From CAMDBL01 sp964498125 (GTDB lineage: Bacteria > Pseudomonadota > Alphaproteobacteria > Rhizobiales > Hyphomicrobiaceae), in contig CAZCGE010000126.1 in assembly GCA_964498125.1 (NCBI GenBank), positions 1 through 54,675 of the forward strand: 54,675 nucleotides of DNA, given 5' to 3'. Both the position numbers and the translations under genes were made by a program. Position 1 is the first letter of the stretch; every line of letters starts with the position of its first letter. The notes under the pieces are model-generated. The model was not told the DNA's origin and searched no databases. It saw only the letters and a program-made list of their open reading frames with translations. This document shows, piece after piece, positions 1 through 7,095 of the stretch.

Positions 1-120
1 ATACCGGATTTCCGCTATTACGCCATCGCCGACGGCATTCGTGAGGTCTGCGCCAGATCACCCCGACGCGCGATCAGGCCCCTCCAGGCGATGCCCCAGC
101 TCGCCTTCCGCTTCCCCTGA
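1..120 (+). CDS. 3' end of an unidentified gene
   Basis: Frame 1 is open from the window edge to a TGA at 118-120, giving the last 39 residues of a protein (begins IPDFRYYAIADG, ends LAFRFP). I do not recognise the family. The piece is arginine-rich and has no obvious membrane segment. The frame is short enough to be chance in GC-rich DNA, but the base composition drops and a promoter-like stretch begins just after the stop, which fits a real gene end. Confidence 0.35.
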   Translation: MPDFRYYAIADGIREVCARSPRRAIRPLQAMPQLAFRFP

Positions 121-153
121 ATTTTTTGGGGAAGGTCCTGAACTTCTTTCAAC

Positions 154-182
154 TTGCTTTTCGCATCAATAGCGATTATGTG
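154..182 (+). promoter_or_regulatory. Candidate sigma-70 promoter of the cold-shock gene
   Basis: TTGCTT at 154-159 and TATGTG at 177-182 are separated by 17 bases, an acceptable -35/-10 arrangement in an AT-richer patch. A start near 189 would give a leader of about 145 bases before the cold-shock ATG at 335. Long leaders are usual for cspA-type genes, whose mRNA structure is temperature responsive. No other feature explains 121-334. The elements are imperfect and nothing else supports them. Confidence 0.35.
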
Positions 183-334
183 ACTGCATCGACTTTGGCC
201 GGACCACCGGGCCGCTACGCACTGACTATGTCGGGCGCACGTTCAGAACCCCCCAAAATTCGATGACGAGAGTCTATGTCCGCGTGCCAACGCGGCTGTG
301 GGCTCGTAAACTCTTGAACGCAAAAGGAAAGTCT

Positions 335-544
335 ATGCAAAAGGGTACCGTTAAGTTTTATAACGAGCAAAAGGGTTTTGGGTTCATCGCGCCTGATGAC
401 GGTGGCAAGGACGTGTTCGTACACGCGACGGCCCTCGAGCGCGCTGGCATGCGCAGCCTCGTGGAAGGCCAGAAGGTGTCGTTTGACACCCAGGCTGATC
501 GCCGCACGGGCAAGATCGCTGTCGGCACCATCGAAGCCGCCTGA
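335..544 (+). CDS. cspA: Cold-shock domain protein (CspA family)
   Basis: This 69-residue protein is a single cold-shock (OB-fold) domain. The two nucleic-acid-binding motifs are present: RNP1 as KGFGFIAPD near residues 13-21 and RNP2 as DVFVHATAL near 26-34. The family binds single-stranded RNA and DNA and acts as an RNA chaperone in the cytoplasm, often but not always cold-induced. An upstream in-frame ATG at 263 exists, but the ATG at 335 gives the canonical N-terminus MQKGTVKFYN and is preceded by a purine-rich AAAGGAAAG. It is a single gene followed by a strong terminator. The family is certain; which csp paralogue it is cannot be told. Confidence 0.93.
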   Translation: MQKGTVKFYNEQKGFGFIAPDDGGKDVFVHATALERAGMRSLVEGQKVSFDTQADRRTGKIAVGTIEAA

Positions 545-607
545 GATTTGTCACCTCGACGCGGGCACGGCTTAGCCGGCCCCGTCGAAGCGACTGGATG
601 ACTGCTG

Positions 608-645
608 CAGAGCCGCTCTCACCCGAGGGCGGCTCTGTTGCTTTA
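608..645 (+). terminator. Rho-independent terminator after cspA
   Basis: CAGAGCCGC at 608-616 pairs perfectly with GCGGCTCTG at 629-637 (9 bp, 12-base loop), followed by TTGCTTT. It lies about 65 bases after the cold-shock stop codon on the same strand. Confidence 0.75.
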
Positions 646-673
646 TGGGGCCATGTTGCTTTATGGGGCCATG
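638..673 (+). repeat. Two exact tandem copies of an 18-bp unit
   Basis: TTGCTTTATGGGGCCATG occurs at 638-655 and again, identically, at 656-673. The first copy supplies the T-rich tail of the preceding terminator. The tandem copy is probably a replication-slippage product. It lies 43 bases before the next gene and may form part of its leader. Confidence 0.85.
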
Positions 674-715
674 CCTTTGATAATGGGCGCTGATGCAAGC
701 CAGGAGGGCGGCGTC

Positions 716-1039
716 ATGACCCAGAGACTTCCGGCCGCCTCGCAGTCGCCCTGCCAGTCGTGCGGTGCCTGCTGCGACTACTCCAGCACCTGGCCGCGGT
801 TTTCCATGGAGTCGGATGCGGACCTCGCGCGCATTCCAGCCAAGCTCATCGCCAAGGATCAGTCCGGCATGCGCTGTGACGGCGACCGCTGTTCTGCGCT
901 CGCCGGCAAGATCGGGGTTTCGACCGCGTGCACGATCTACGCCATCCGCCCCGACGTCTGCCGCGCCTGCCAGCCTGGCGACGAAGCCTGCCGCATCGCG
1001 CGCGAGTGGCACGGACTGGCGCCAATCGCCGCCGCGTGA
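716..1039 (+). CDS. YkgJ-family cysteine-cluster protein
   Basis: The protein has 107 residues. The N-terminal CQSCGACC motif (about residues 13-20) and later cysteines (RCDGDRCSAL, STACTIY, VCRACQPGDEAC) are the signature of the YkgJ/UPF0153 putative zinc- or iron-chelating family. The YAIRPDVCRAC segment is characteristic. The biochemical role of the family is not established. The ATG at 716 is preceded by CAGGAGGGC with good spacing, so the frame's extension back to 638, which would run through the tandem repeat, is unlikely to be translated. It is a single gene, convergent with the channel gene downstream. Confidence 0.85.
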   Translation: MTQRLPAASQSPCQSCGACCDYSSTWPRFSMESDADLARIPAKLIAKDQSGMRCDGDRCSALAGKIGVSTACTIYAIRPDVCRACQPGDEACRIAREWHGLAPIAAA

Positions 1040-1047
1040 TCCTGTTC

Positions 1048-1080
1048 GTCCAAGGCCACCGGTGCAGCTTGGGACTTTTT
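1048..1080 (+). terminator. Terminator between convergent genes
   Basis: GTCCAAG at 1048-1054 pairs with CTTGGGAC at 1068-1075 with one bulge, followed by five T residues at 1076-1080. It sits directly after the YkgJ-type gene stop and just before the convergent minus-strand gene ends at 1090. Confidence 0.6.
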
Positions 1081-1089
1081 CGCGAGCCC

Positions 1090-3420
1090 TCATCCCTCCG
1101 ACAGGCTTGCCCTATGGACATAATAGGCGAGCATGGCCACCAGCACGGGGATCAGCGTCACGTGCGCGAAGCCAAAACTGTGCTTCAGCCATTTCCTGGC
1201 CACGACGTGCCGGTTCACACGCAGGATCGAGAGTCCAATCATCAGGCTGACCAGCATGTAGTCGAACAGGAAGATGCGATCCGAGAGCGTCGCTGTGTCG
1301 GCGTCCAGCTTCGGTAGCGACAAGTACAGCGCCACCGCGGACAGCAGCGCGGTGACCTGCAGCGTAATGATCGCCTCGAAGTGATGTTGTGGGATGAAGA
1401 TCGACAGGTAGGCCACCAGCAGAATAAAGGCCAGCGGCACCGCCACCCGCAGAAAATAGTCGGTGGTCTGCCGTCGCATGATCCACACGAAGCTCGCCTT
1501 GTAGAATGGGACGATGCTCTGCTCGTGCGTATAAGCGTCGATCACCGGCACGAAATCCTCGTCATAGCCGACGTACTGATCCTTGAGGTCCCAGCCGTCC
1601 GTGGTCACCTGTTTGTCGCGCAGGTGTGGCGGCGGCGGTTGCACGATGAAGGGCTGATCGCCGCGCTTGGGCTGGATGTCGATGGCGAAACGCTGGGTAT
1701 CGAAGGGATAGGTCGCCAGCTGCGGCTCGAACAGGAATTTGCCCGAGATCTGATAAATCTTCATGTTGTCGGGATAGGCATCGCTCTTGCCGCCGCCGTG
1801 CAGCACGCGCACCGTGATTTGGCGATCATTGGTCCTGGGATCGAGAAAAGCATTGGTGAACTCGATCTGGTCGATCGCGGCTTTGTTGCCGTCGTACATC
1901 GACAGATAGAACTCGGCATAGAACGTCTTTTCGTTGTCGTCGACACGATGCGAGCGGATCAGATCGATGTCGAGGTATAACGTGTTGAGCCGCCTGAGAT
2001 TGTCATGCTTCAGTCGAACGTACTGGGCCGGCGCGAGCTGCGTCCTGCCCAGGCCTCGGGGGAGCATGACGACGAGTGGCGTCCTGGTCGCGGCACGCGA
2101 GGAGGGTTGAAAGGACCAGTTTTCGAAGCTGCCCTTGAACGTGCCACGGCCGTCCGCGAACGTGGTCAGCAGCTGGTTTGCGACATGGCCGCGGGTTTGC
2201 GCGACGTCGGCCCTGGGACTGGCGGTTCGTGCGGCGGCGGCGACCAGCCCGACCATGTCGGCGAACTGCGTGCCAACGCCGATGGCACGCAGATTGGCGC
2301 TCTCGAGCGGATCGGGACTGTCACCCTCGGGACGCTCCTTGCAGGCGCCGGTTTTCCAGCCTGGCGCCTCGGGAACCTTGCGTCCCTCGAAAACCCAGGC
2401 TTCCGGTGCGGTGCGCCCGATCAGCTTCCTCAGCCGGTCGTTATAGACCTCGGGCAGCCCGTCCCAGGCCAGCTGATAAATGTCGTTGGGGTAGCGCTTC
2501 AGGACATCCGATGGAATGGCATCGATCCGGCCCGAGACAAACAGTGGCGGAGCAACGCCGGCGGTCATCATCTGTGTGAGAACCGCCTCCGTTCGACTGC
2601 TGCCGATGCTCAGGAACAGCAGGTCGGGCTTCTTGTCCTTGAAGTTGGCGATCATGGCATCGACCTCGGCCGGGTCGAGCTTATCGTCCTTCAAATTGAG
2701 CCGGTGGTCGGCCACCAGTTGCCGGTCTCCCAGGACCCTCTTCAGCCCGTCTCCGAGCGAGGTGCTGAACAAGGCGCCCTTGATGCCGACGAAAGCCGGC
2801 CGTTTCACTTCGATATTCCGGACAAACTCGGCCAGGATAGGCAGCCGCTCGTCGTCCTGCGAGGACCGTGTCGTGAAGACGGCCGGGAATTTCTCGTAGA
2901 TGCTGCTGACCGAGAGGTCGGAGATGAAAGGGATGGAACTCTCCCCAATCTGCTTGCCGAGCGCATCGAAGGTCGCCTTGCCGATATTCGAGTTGGAAAT
3001 GCCGATCATCGCCAGCGTTTGCGGGTCGGCTAGCGCCGCGCGCACGTTGGCGATGCTTTTTTGTGGATCACGTGCGTCGTCCAGAAACCGGACCTGGACC
3101 TGTCGCCCGAGCACCCCGCCCTGCCGGTTGATGCGGTCCTGCTCCATTGTTGCCAAGCGCCTGATCGCGGCGACGTTGCCGGGATCATGACAGACGTCAT
3201 TTCTCGAGCTGATGAAGACGGCGATGCTGAACGGCGGCTTCTGCGCGGCCTGGGCTTCGACTTGGGCGCGTGCCGAGGTCGTCGAGCCGACCCAGGGCAG
3301 CACGGCCGCCAAGAATGCGCAGAGCCACGTTCTGGCAAACGTACCCGTCCTCCGGCTCGCCCGGCGGGAACCAATACCGCGGATAACTTCGTGAAGGCTC
3401 GTCTGGCTGGCGACTGTCAC
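1090..3420 (-). CDS. Periplasmic-binding-protein/pentameric ligand-gated ion channel fusion
   Basis: The protein has 776 residues. A signal peptide-like segment ends near ARA-Q (residues 51-53). Residues about 64-450 resemble a type 1 (Leu/Ile/Val-type) periplasmic binding protein: FSIAVFISSRND at the start, INRQGGVLGRQVQVRFLDD, and IGISNSN. Residues about 478-650 look like a Cys-loop-receptor extracellular domain, with YPFDTQRF at 571-578 matching the FPxD core. Four helices follow near 653-676, 682-701, 715-734 and 753-770. Helix 2 begins FEAIITLQVT, with Glu682 where cation-selective bacterial channels such as GLIC carry theirs. The loop cysteines are absent, as in other prokaryotic members. 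The GTG start at 3420 follows AGGGGGAAG. The inferred role is a ligand-gated, probably cation-selective channel in the inner membrane. The ligand is unknown; an amino acid would fit the domain type. Confidence 0.85.
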   Translation of the reverse strand: MTVASQTSLHEVIRGIGSRRASRRTGTFARTWLCAFLAAVLPWVGSTTSARAQVEAQAAQKPPFSIAVFISSRNDVCHDPGNVAAIRRLATMEQDRINRQGGVLGRQVQVRFLDDARDPQKSIANVRAALADPQTLAMIGISNSNIGKATFDALGKQIGESSIPFISDLSVSSIYEKFPAVFTTRSSQDDERLPILAEFVRNIEVKRPAFVGIKGALFSTSLGDGLKRVLGDRQLVADHRLNLKDDKLDPAEVDAMIANFKDKKPDLLFLSIGSSRTEAVLTQMMTAGVAPPLFVSGRIDAIPSDVLKRYPNDIYQLAWDGLPEVYNDRLRKLIGRTAPEAWVFEGRKVPEAPGWKTGACKERPEGDSPDPLESANLRAIGVGTQFADMVGLVAAAARTASPRADVAQTRGHVANQLLTTFADGRGTFKGSFENWSFQPSSRAATRTPLVVMLPRGLGRTQLAPAQYVRLKHDNLRRLNTLYLDIDLIRSHRVDDNEKTFYAEFYLSMYDGNKAAIDQIEFTNAFLDPRTNDRQITVRVLHGGGKSDAYPDNMKIYQISGKFLFEPQLATYPFDTQRFAIDIQPKRGDQPFIVQPPPPHLRDKQVTTDGWDLKDQYVGYDEDFVPVIDAYTHEQSIVPFYKASFVWIMRRQTTDYFLRVAVPLAFILLVAYLSIFIPQHHFEAIITLQVTALLSAVALYLSLPKLDADTATLSDRIFLFDYMLVSLMIGLSILRVNRHVVARKWLKHSFGFAHVTLIPVLVAMLAYYVHRASLSEG

Positions 3421-3690
3421 GATCTTCCCCCTGTGGGTACGACATCCTGGCCACGGCAGTTGTACCTACCGGCCGAGCCCTGCAAAGTCCATGCGATGAC
3501 GGGTGAGCGGCATCGATACCGACGAACGGTTGCGGCTGGCCCCGCAGGTCGTCGGTGCATTGTCGTCCGCGCACTGTCGCCAGCCCATCACTTGGCGTAT
3601 ATCGGATCTGCCGTATGGCGAATTGCGGGCCAAGTCCCATCACGCTAAAAGCCCTGGCGCAGACACGGTACGGGATTCTGGAGAGAACGA

Positions 3691-4104
3691 ATGGCCGAGG
3701 CAGAAGCAGGGCGTAAGGTCGAGCGACCGCTGTCGCCGCACCTGCAGATCTATAAGCCGCTCATCAACATGATGATGTCGATCGTGCATCGCCTCACCGG
3801 CGCGGCATTGTACTTCGGCACGCTGCTGCTGGCCTGGTGGCTGATCGCGGCGGCCATCGGCCCCGGTTACTTCAAGTTCGTCAACGGGCTGCTCGGCTCG
3901 CCACTTGGCCTCCTCGTGCTGCTCGGCTTCACCTGGGCGCTGATCCACCACATGCTCGGCGGCATTCGCCATTTGATCTGGGACACGGGGCGGGCGCTCG
4001 ATCTTGTGACAGTGGATCGTCTGGCCTGGGGCTCCATCATCGCTTCCATCCTGCTGACGCTGGCGGTATGGGCCCTGGCGCTGAACGCGCGGGGGATGCT
4101 CTGA
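3691..4104 (+). CDS. sdhC: Succinate dehydrogenase cytochrome b556 subunit
   Basis: The protein has 137 residues and three predicted membrane helices. Family marks are RPLSPHLQIYKP near the N-terminus, the heme/quinone-site segment SIVHRLTGAALY (residues about 30-41) and HHMLGGIRHLIWD (about 90-102), which carries the heme-ligand histidine region. It anchors complex II in the inner membrane and helps pass electrons from succinate to ubiquinone. The ATG follows GGAGAG. The stop overlaps the sdhD start by one base, so the two are translationally coupled. It is divergent from the channel gene across about 270 bases, where I found no convincing operator. Confidence 0.96.
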   Translation: MAEAEAGRKVERPLSPHLQIYKPLINMMMSIVHRLTGAALYFGTLLLAWWLIAAAIGPGYFKFVNGLLGSPLGLLVLLGFTWALIHHMLGGIRHLIWDTGRALDLVTVDRLAWGSIIASILLTLAVWALALNARGML

Positions 4105-4487
4105 TGTCCGACATGCGCACCTCGCTGAAGAATGTCCGCCGGCTCGGCTCGGCCAAGGCAGGCACCGAGCATTTCTGGTTGCAGCGCGTCACGGCGGTGG
4201 CCAACCTGGCGCTTGGCATTTTCGTGCTGTGGCTGATCGCGGATCTGGCTGGCGCCGATCATGCTCGCGTCAAGCGGACGCTCGCCAGTCCTTTGATCGG
4301 TGTGCCCCTGATCCTGTTCGTCGTGTCGATGGCAACGCATATGCGGCTCGGCATGCAGATTATCATCGAGGACTACGTGCACGGCGAATTCTGCAAGGTC
4401 GCCCTGCTGATGCTCAACACCTTCTTTGCAATCCTGGTAGGCGCGGCCTGCGTGTACGCGGTGCTGAAGGTCAGCTTCGGAGTTTAA
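4104..4487 (+). CDS. sdhD: Succinate dehydrogenase membrane anchor subunit
   Basis: The protein has 127 residues, three helices and the family landmarks KAGTEHFWLQRVTAVAN (N-terminal) and ATHMRLGMQIIIEDYVHGE, the second quinone/heme segment ending in the typical IEDY motif. With SdhC it binds heme b and ubiquinone in complex II. The frame is open far upstream inside sdhC, but the ATG at 4104, overlapping the sdhC TGA, gives the normal family N-terminus (MSDMRTSLKNVRRLG). Only six bases separate its stop from the sdhA start. Confidence 0.95.
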   Translation: MSDMRTSLKNVRRLGSAKAGTEHFWLQRVTAVANLALGIFVLWLIADLAGADHARVKRTLASPLIGVPLILFVVSMATHMRLGMQIIIEDYVHGEFCKVALLMLNTFFAILVGAACVYAVLKVSFGV

Positions 4488-4493
4488 TCGACA

Positions 4494-6338
4494 ATGGCGA
4501 CGACGAACGGCAAAGCGAGCGGCGCCGTGGCCCCCAAGGTCAACGGACGAGCCTACCCGATCATCGATCACAGCTATGACGTGGTGGTGGTCGGCGCCGG
4601 AGGCGCGGGGCTGCGCGCCACACTCGGCTGTGCCGAGGCAGGGCTGAAAACCGCCTGCATTACAAAAGTGTTCCCAACCCGCTCGCACACCGTGGCCGCG
4701 CAAGGTGGCGTGGCGGCGGCGCTCGGCAACATGGGCACCGATCGCTGGCAGTGGCATATGTTCGATACCGTCAAGGGCGCCGACTGGCTCGGCGACCAGG
4801 ATGCGATCGAGTACCTGTGCCGCAACGCACCGCAGGCGGTTTACGAGCTCGAGCACTACGGCGTGCCGTTCAGCCGCACCGAGGACGGGCGCATCTACCA
4901 GCGCCCGTTCGGCGGCATGACCACCGAGTTCGGCGAGGGCCCGCCGGCGCAGCGCACCTGTGCCGCCGCCGACCGCACCGGCCACGCCATGCTGCACACG
5001 CTGTATGGCCAGTCGCTGCGCCACTCGGCCGAGTTCTTCATCGAGTACTTCGCGCTCGACCTGATGATGGATCAGGACGGCGCCTGTCACGGCGTCGTCG
5101 CGCTCTCGCTCGAGGATGGCGCCATCCACCGCTTCCACGCGCGCAAGACCGTGCTCGCCACCGGCGGCTATGGCCGCTCCTATTTCTCCTGCACCTCGGC
5201 CCACACCTGCACCGGCGACGGCAATGCCATGGTGCTGCGCGCCGGCCTGCCGCTGCAGGACATGGAGTTCGTGCAGTTCCACCCGACCGGCATCTATGGC
5301 GCCGGCGTGCTGATCACCGAGGGCAGCCGAGGCGAGGGCGGTTATCTCACCAACAGCCAGGGCGAGCGCTTCATGGAGCGGTATGCGCCGCACGCCAAGG
5401 ACCTCGCCTCGCGCGACGTCGTCTCGCGCTCGATGACCATCGAGATCCGCGAGGGCCGCGGCGTCGGCAAGGACAAGGACCACATCTTCCTGCACCTCGA
5501 CCATCTCGACCCAAAAATCCTGGGCGAGCGGCTGCCGGGCATCACCGAGAACGCCAGGATCTTTGCCGGCGTCGATCTGCGCCGCCAGCCGATCCCGGTG
5601 CTGCCGACGGTGCACTACAACATGGGTGGCATCCCGACCAACTATCACGGCGAGGTGCTGACCCTGAAGAACGGCAATCCGGACCACGTCGTGCCGGGGC
5701 TGATGGCGATCGGCGAAGCCGCCTGCGTCTCGGTGCACGGCGCCAACCGGCTCGGCTCCAACTCGCTGATCGATCTGGTCGTGTTCGGCCGCGCCGCCGG
5801 GCTCAGGGCGGCGGAGACGGTCGAGACTGGCTCGGCCATGCCGACCCTGCCCGCGGACGCCGTCGACCTGGCGCTGTCGCGCCTCGACCGCTTCCGCCAC
5901 GCCTCGGGCGGCACGCCGACGGCGGCACTGCGCCTCGAGATGCAGCGCGTGATGCAGACCAACTGCGCCGTGTTCCGCGACGGGCCCGTGCTGCAGGAAG
6001 GCGTGCGGAAGATCGACCAGATCTGGAAGGAGAGCGACGACATCCGCGTCACCGACCGCTCGCTGATCTGGAATTCCGACCTGATCGAAACGCTCGAGTA
6101 CGACAACCTGATCGCGCAGTCGGCCGTCACCGTCGTCGCCGCCGAGAACCGCAAGGAAAGCCGCGGCGCGCACGCCCGCGAGGATTTTTCCAAGCGCGAT
6201 GACCAGAACTGGATGAAGCACACGCTGACCTGGGCCGATTACGGCTCCAAGACCGTGAAGATCGACTACCGCCCGGTGCACACCTACACGATGACCAACG
6301 AGGTCAGCTACATCGAGCCGAAGGCCAGGACGTATTGA
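4494..6338 (+). CDS. sdhA: Succinate dehydrogenase flavoprotein subunit
   Basis: The protein has 614 residues, the usual SdhA length. The FAD dinucleotide fold is VVVVGAGGAGLRATLGCAE near residue 28. The flavinylation region SHTVAAQGGVAAALGNM follows near residue 63. Active-site segments are HTCTGDGNAM, FHPTGIYGAG and SRGEGGYL. RLGSNSLIDLVVFG closes the FAD domain, and the C-terminus is the conserved YRPVHTYT...EVSYIEPKARTY. It oxidises succinate to fumarate with covalently bound FAD at the cytoplasmic face of complex II. In most alphaproteobacteria sdhB follows directly. Here the next 700 bases hold a repeat-bounded GIY-YIG frame and no sdhB. Confidence 0.97.
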   Translation: MATTNGKASGAVAPKVNGRAYPIIDHSYDVVVVGAGGAGLRATLGCAEAGLKTACITKVFPTRSHTVAAQGGVAAALGNMGTDRWQWHMFDTVKGADWLGDQDAIEYLCRNAPQAVYELEHYGVPFSRTEDGRIYQRPFGGMTTEFGEGPPAQRTCAAADRTGHAMLHTLYGQSLRHSAEFFIEYFALDLMMDQDGACHGVVALSLEDGAIHRFHARKTVLATGGYGRSYFSCTSAHTCTGDGNAMVLRAGLPLQDMEFVQFHPTGIYGAGVLITEGSRGEGGYLTNSQGERFMERYAPHAKDLASRDVVSRSMTIEIREGRGVGKDKDHIFLHLDHLDPKILGERLPGITENARIFAGVDLRRQPIPVLPTVHYNMGGIPTNYHGEVLTLKNGNPDHVVPGLMAIGEAACVSVHGANRLGSNSLIDLVVFGRAAGLRAAETVETGSAMPTLPADAVDLALSRLDRFRHASGGTPTAALRLEMQRVMQTNCAVFRDGPVLQEGVRKIDQIWKESDDIRVTDRSLIWNSDLIETLEYDNLIAQSAVTVVAAENRKESRGAHAREDFSKRDDQNWMKHTLTWADYGSKTVKIDYRPVHTYTMTNEVSYIEPKARTY

Positions 6339-6484
6339 GCGGGCCGGACGCCCGATCCGAGAGGGCAGCCGCATGCACCAAAGCACGATGTTGCACGCCG
6401 TCGCGACCGGCGGTCGAGCCGACATGGACTGAAGTGAGGGGTTGGTCGAGGCAAGGGCGGCTCGTGAGCCGGAGCTGAATTTGC

Positions 6485-6606
6485 GCACCCCCTCCTCTTG
6501 CGTTCCCGGAAGCCGCGCTTCAGCGCGGCTATCCGGGATCTTGACCCGGACGATTTGAGCACACCGCTCACCACTCGAAAAGCTTGCCCCGGCCTGCGAG
6601 CCGGGG
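6485..6606. repeat. Left palindromic repeat cluster flanking the GIY-YIG frame
   Basis: About 6485-6540 reads TTGCGCACCCCCTCCTCTTG, then CGTTCCCGG, a GCCGCGCTTCAGCGCGGC hairpin and CCGGG. A second hairpin, CCCCGGC (6587-6593) with GCCGGGG (6600-6606), follows. The first part recurs, inverted and diverged, at about 6973-7035, on the other side of the GIY-YIG frame. Such CCGGG-bounded palindromes resemble dispersed REP-type repeats. The second hairpin overlaps the 3' end of the GIY-YIG frame. Confidence 0.65.
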
Positions 6607-6611
6607 TCCGC

Positions 6612-6941
6612 CCGCACGACGCCGCCAAACAAATCGCGCCACGTCGGGTTGTCTTTCTCGATCAACTGGATTTTCCATTCCCGTCGCCAGCGCTTCATGG
6701 CGCGTTCGCGTTTGGCAGCAATTCCGGCGTCGTCATGCGCCTCGAAATAGACGAGCCTGCCAACCCAATAGCGCTTCGTGAAACCATCCATCACGCGCTC
6801 GCGTCGTGTCGAAGACATGCATACAGCGCGGTGCTCCCAGGTGCGGCCCGCGAGATCGCTCGTCATTGCGACGTAGAGAACGCCGTGCGGCTTGCTGGCG
6901 GTGATATAGACCCAGTACGTTTTCTCTTGCGCGATCGGCAT
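6612..6941 (-). CDS. GIY-YIG nuclease-like protein, 3' end undefined
   Basis: The first 110 residues match small YhbQ/UPF0213-type GIY-YIG proteins: TYWVYITASKPHGVLYVAMT (GIY and YIG strands), SDLAGRTWEHR with the conserved Arg, FTKRYWVGRLVYFE, and AAKRERAMKRWRREWKIQLIE with the expected Glu region. The YIG strand reads LYVAMT, so the usual Gly is Ala and activity is doubtful. The end given here is where homology stops (NPTWRDLFGG). The frame has no stop there and continues through the palindromic repeats and antisense to sdhA. The natural 3' end has therefore probably been lost to repeat insertion. The start at 6941 gives MPIAQEKTYW. A role in repeat mobility is speculation. Confidence 0.55.
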
Positions 6942-6972
6942 CGCAACGTGTGCTCCACTTCGAGCGGTGAAG

Positions 6973-7035
6973 ACCCCGGCTCTCCGCGCTAACGCGCTAC
7001 GGCCGGGGACGCAAGAGGAGGGAATTGCGCGCAAC
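6973..7035. repeat. Right palindromic repeat, inverted copy of 6485-6540
   Basis: Read on the minus strand this segment gives TTGCGCGCAATTCCCTCCTC, then TTGCGTCCCCGG, a hairpin TAGCGCGTTAGCGCG and CCGGGGTC. It shares the CCTCCTCTTGCGT block and the CCGG-bounded hairpin with the left repeat, in opposite orientation, so the pair brackets the GIY-YIG frame. Confidence 0.6.
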
Positions 7036-7095
7036 TTCGACGGACGCCCCGCCGTAGCGATCGAATGTCTTGCGGACATCTGTCGGACGATGGCG

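Noticed and set aside
3421..3690. Small frames in the divergent channel/sdhC promoter region
   Set aside because: None has a ribosome-binding site, domain or signal peptide; the interval is best taken as promoters for the two flanking genes.
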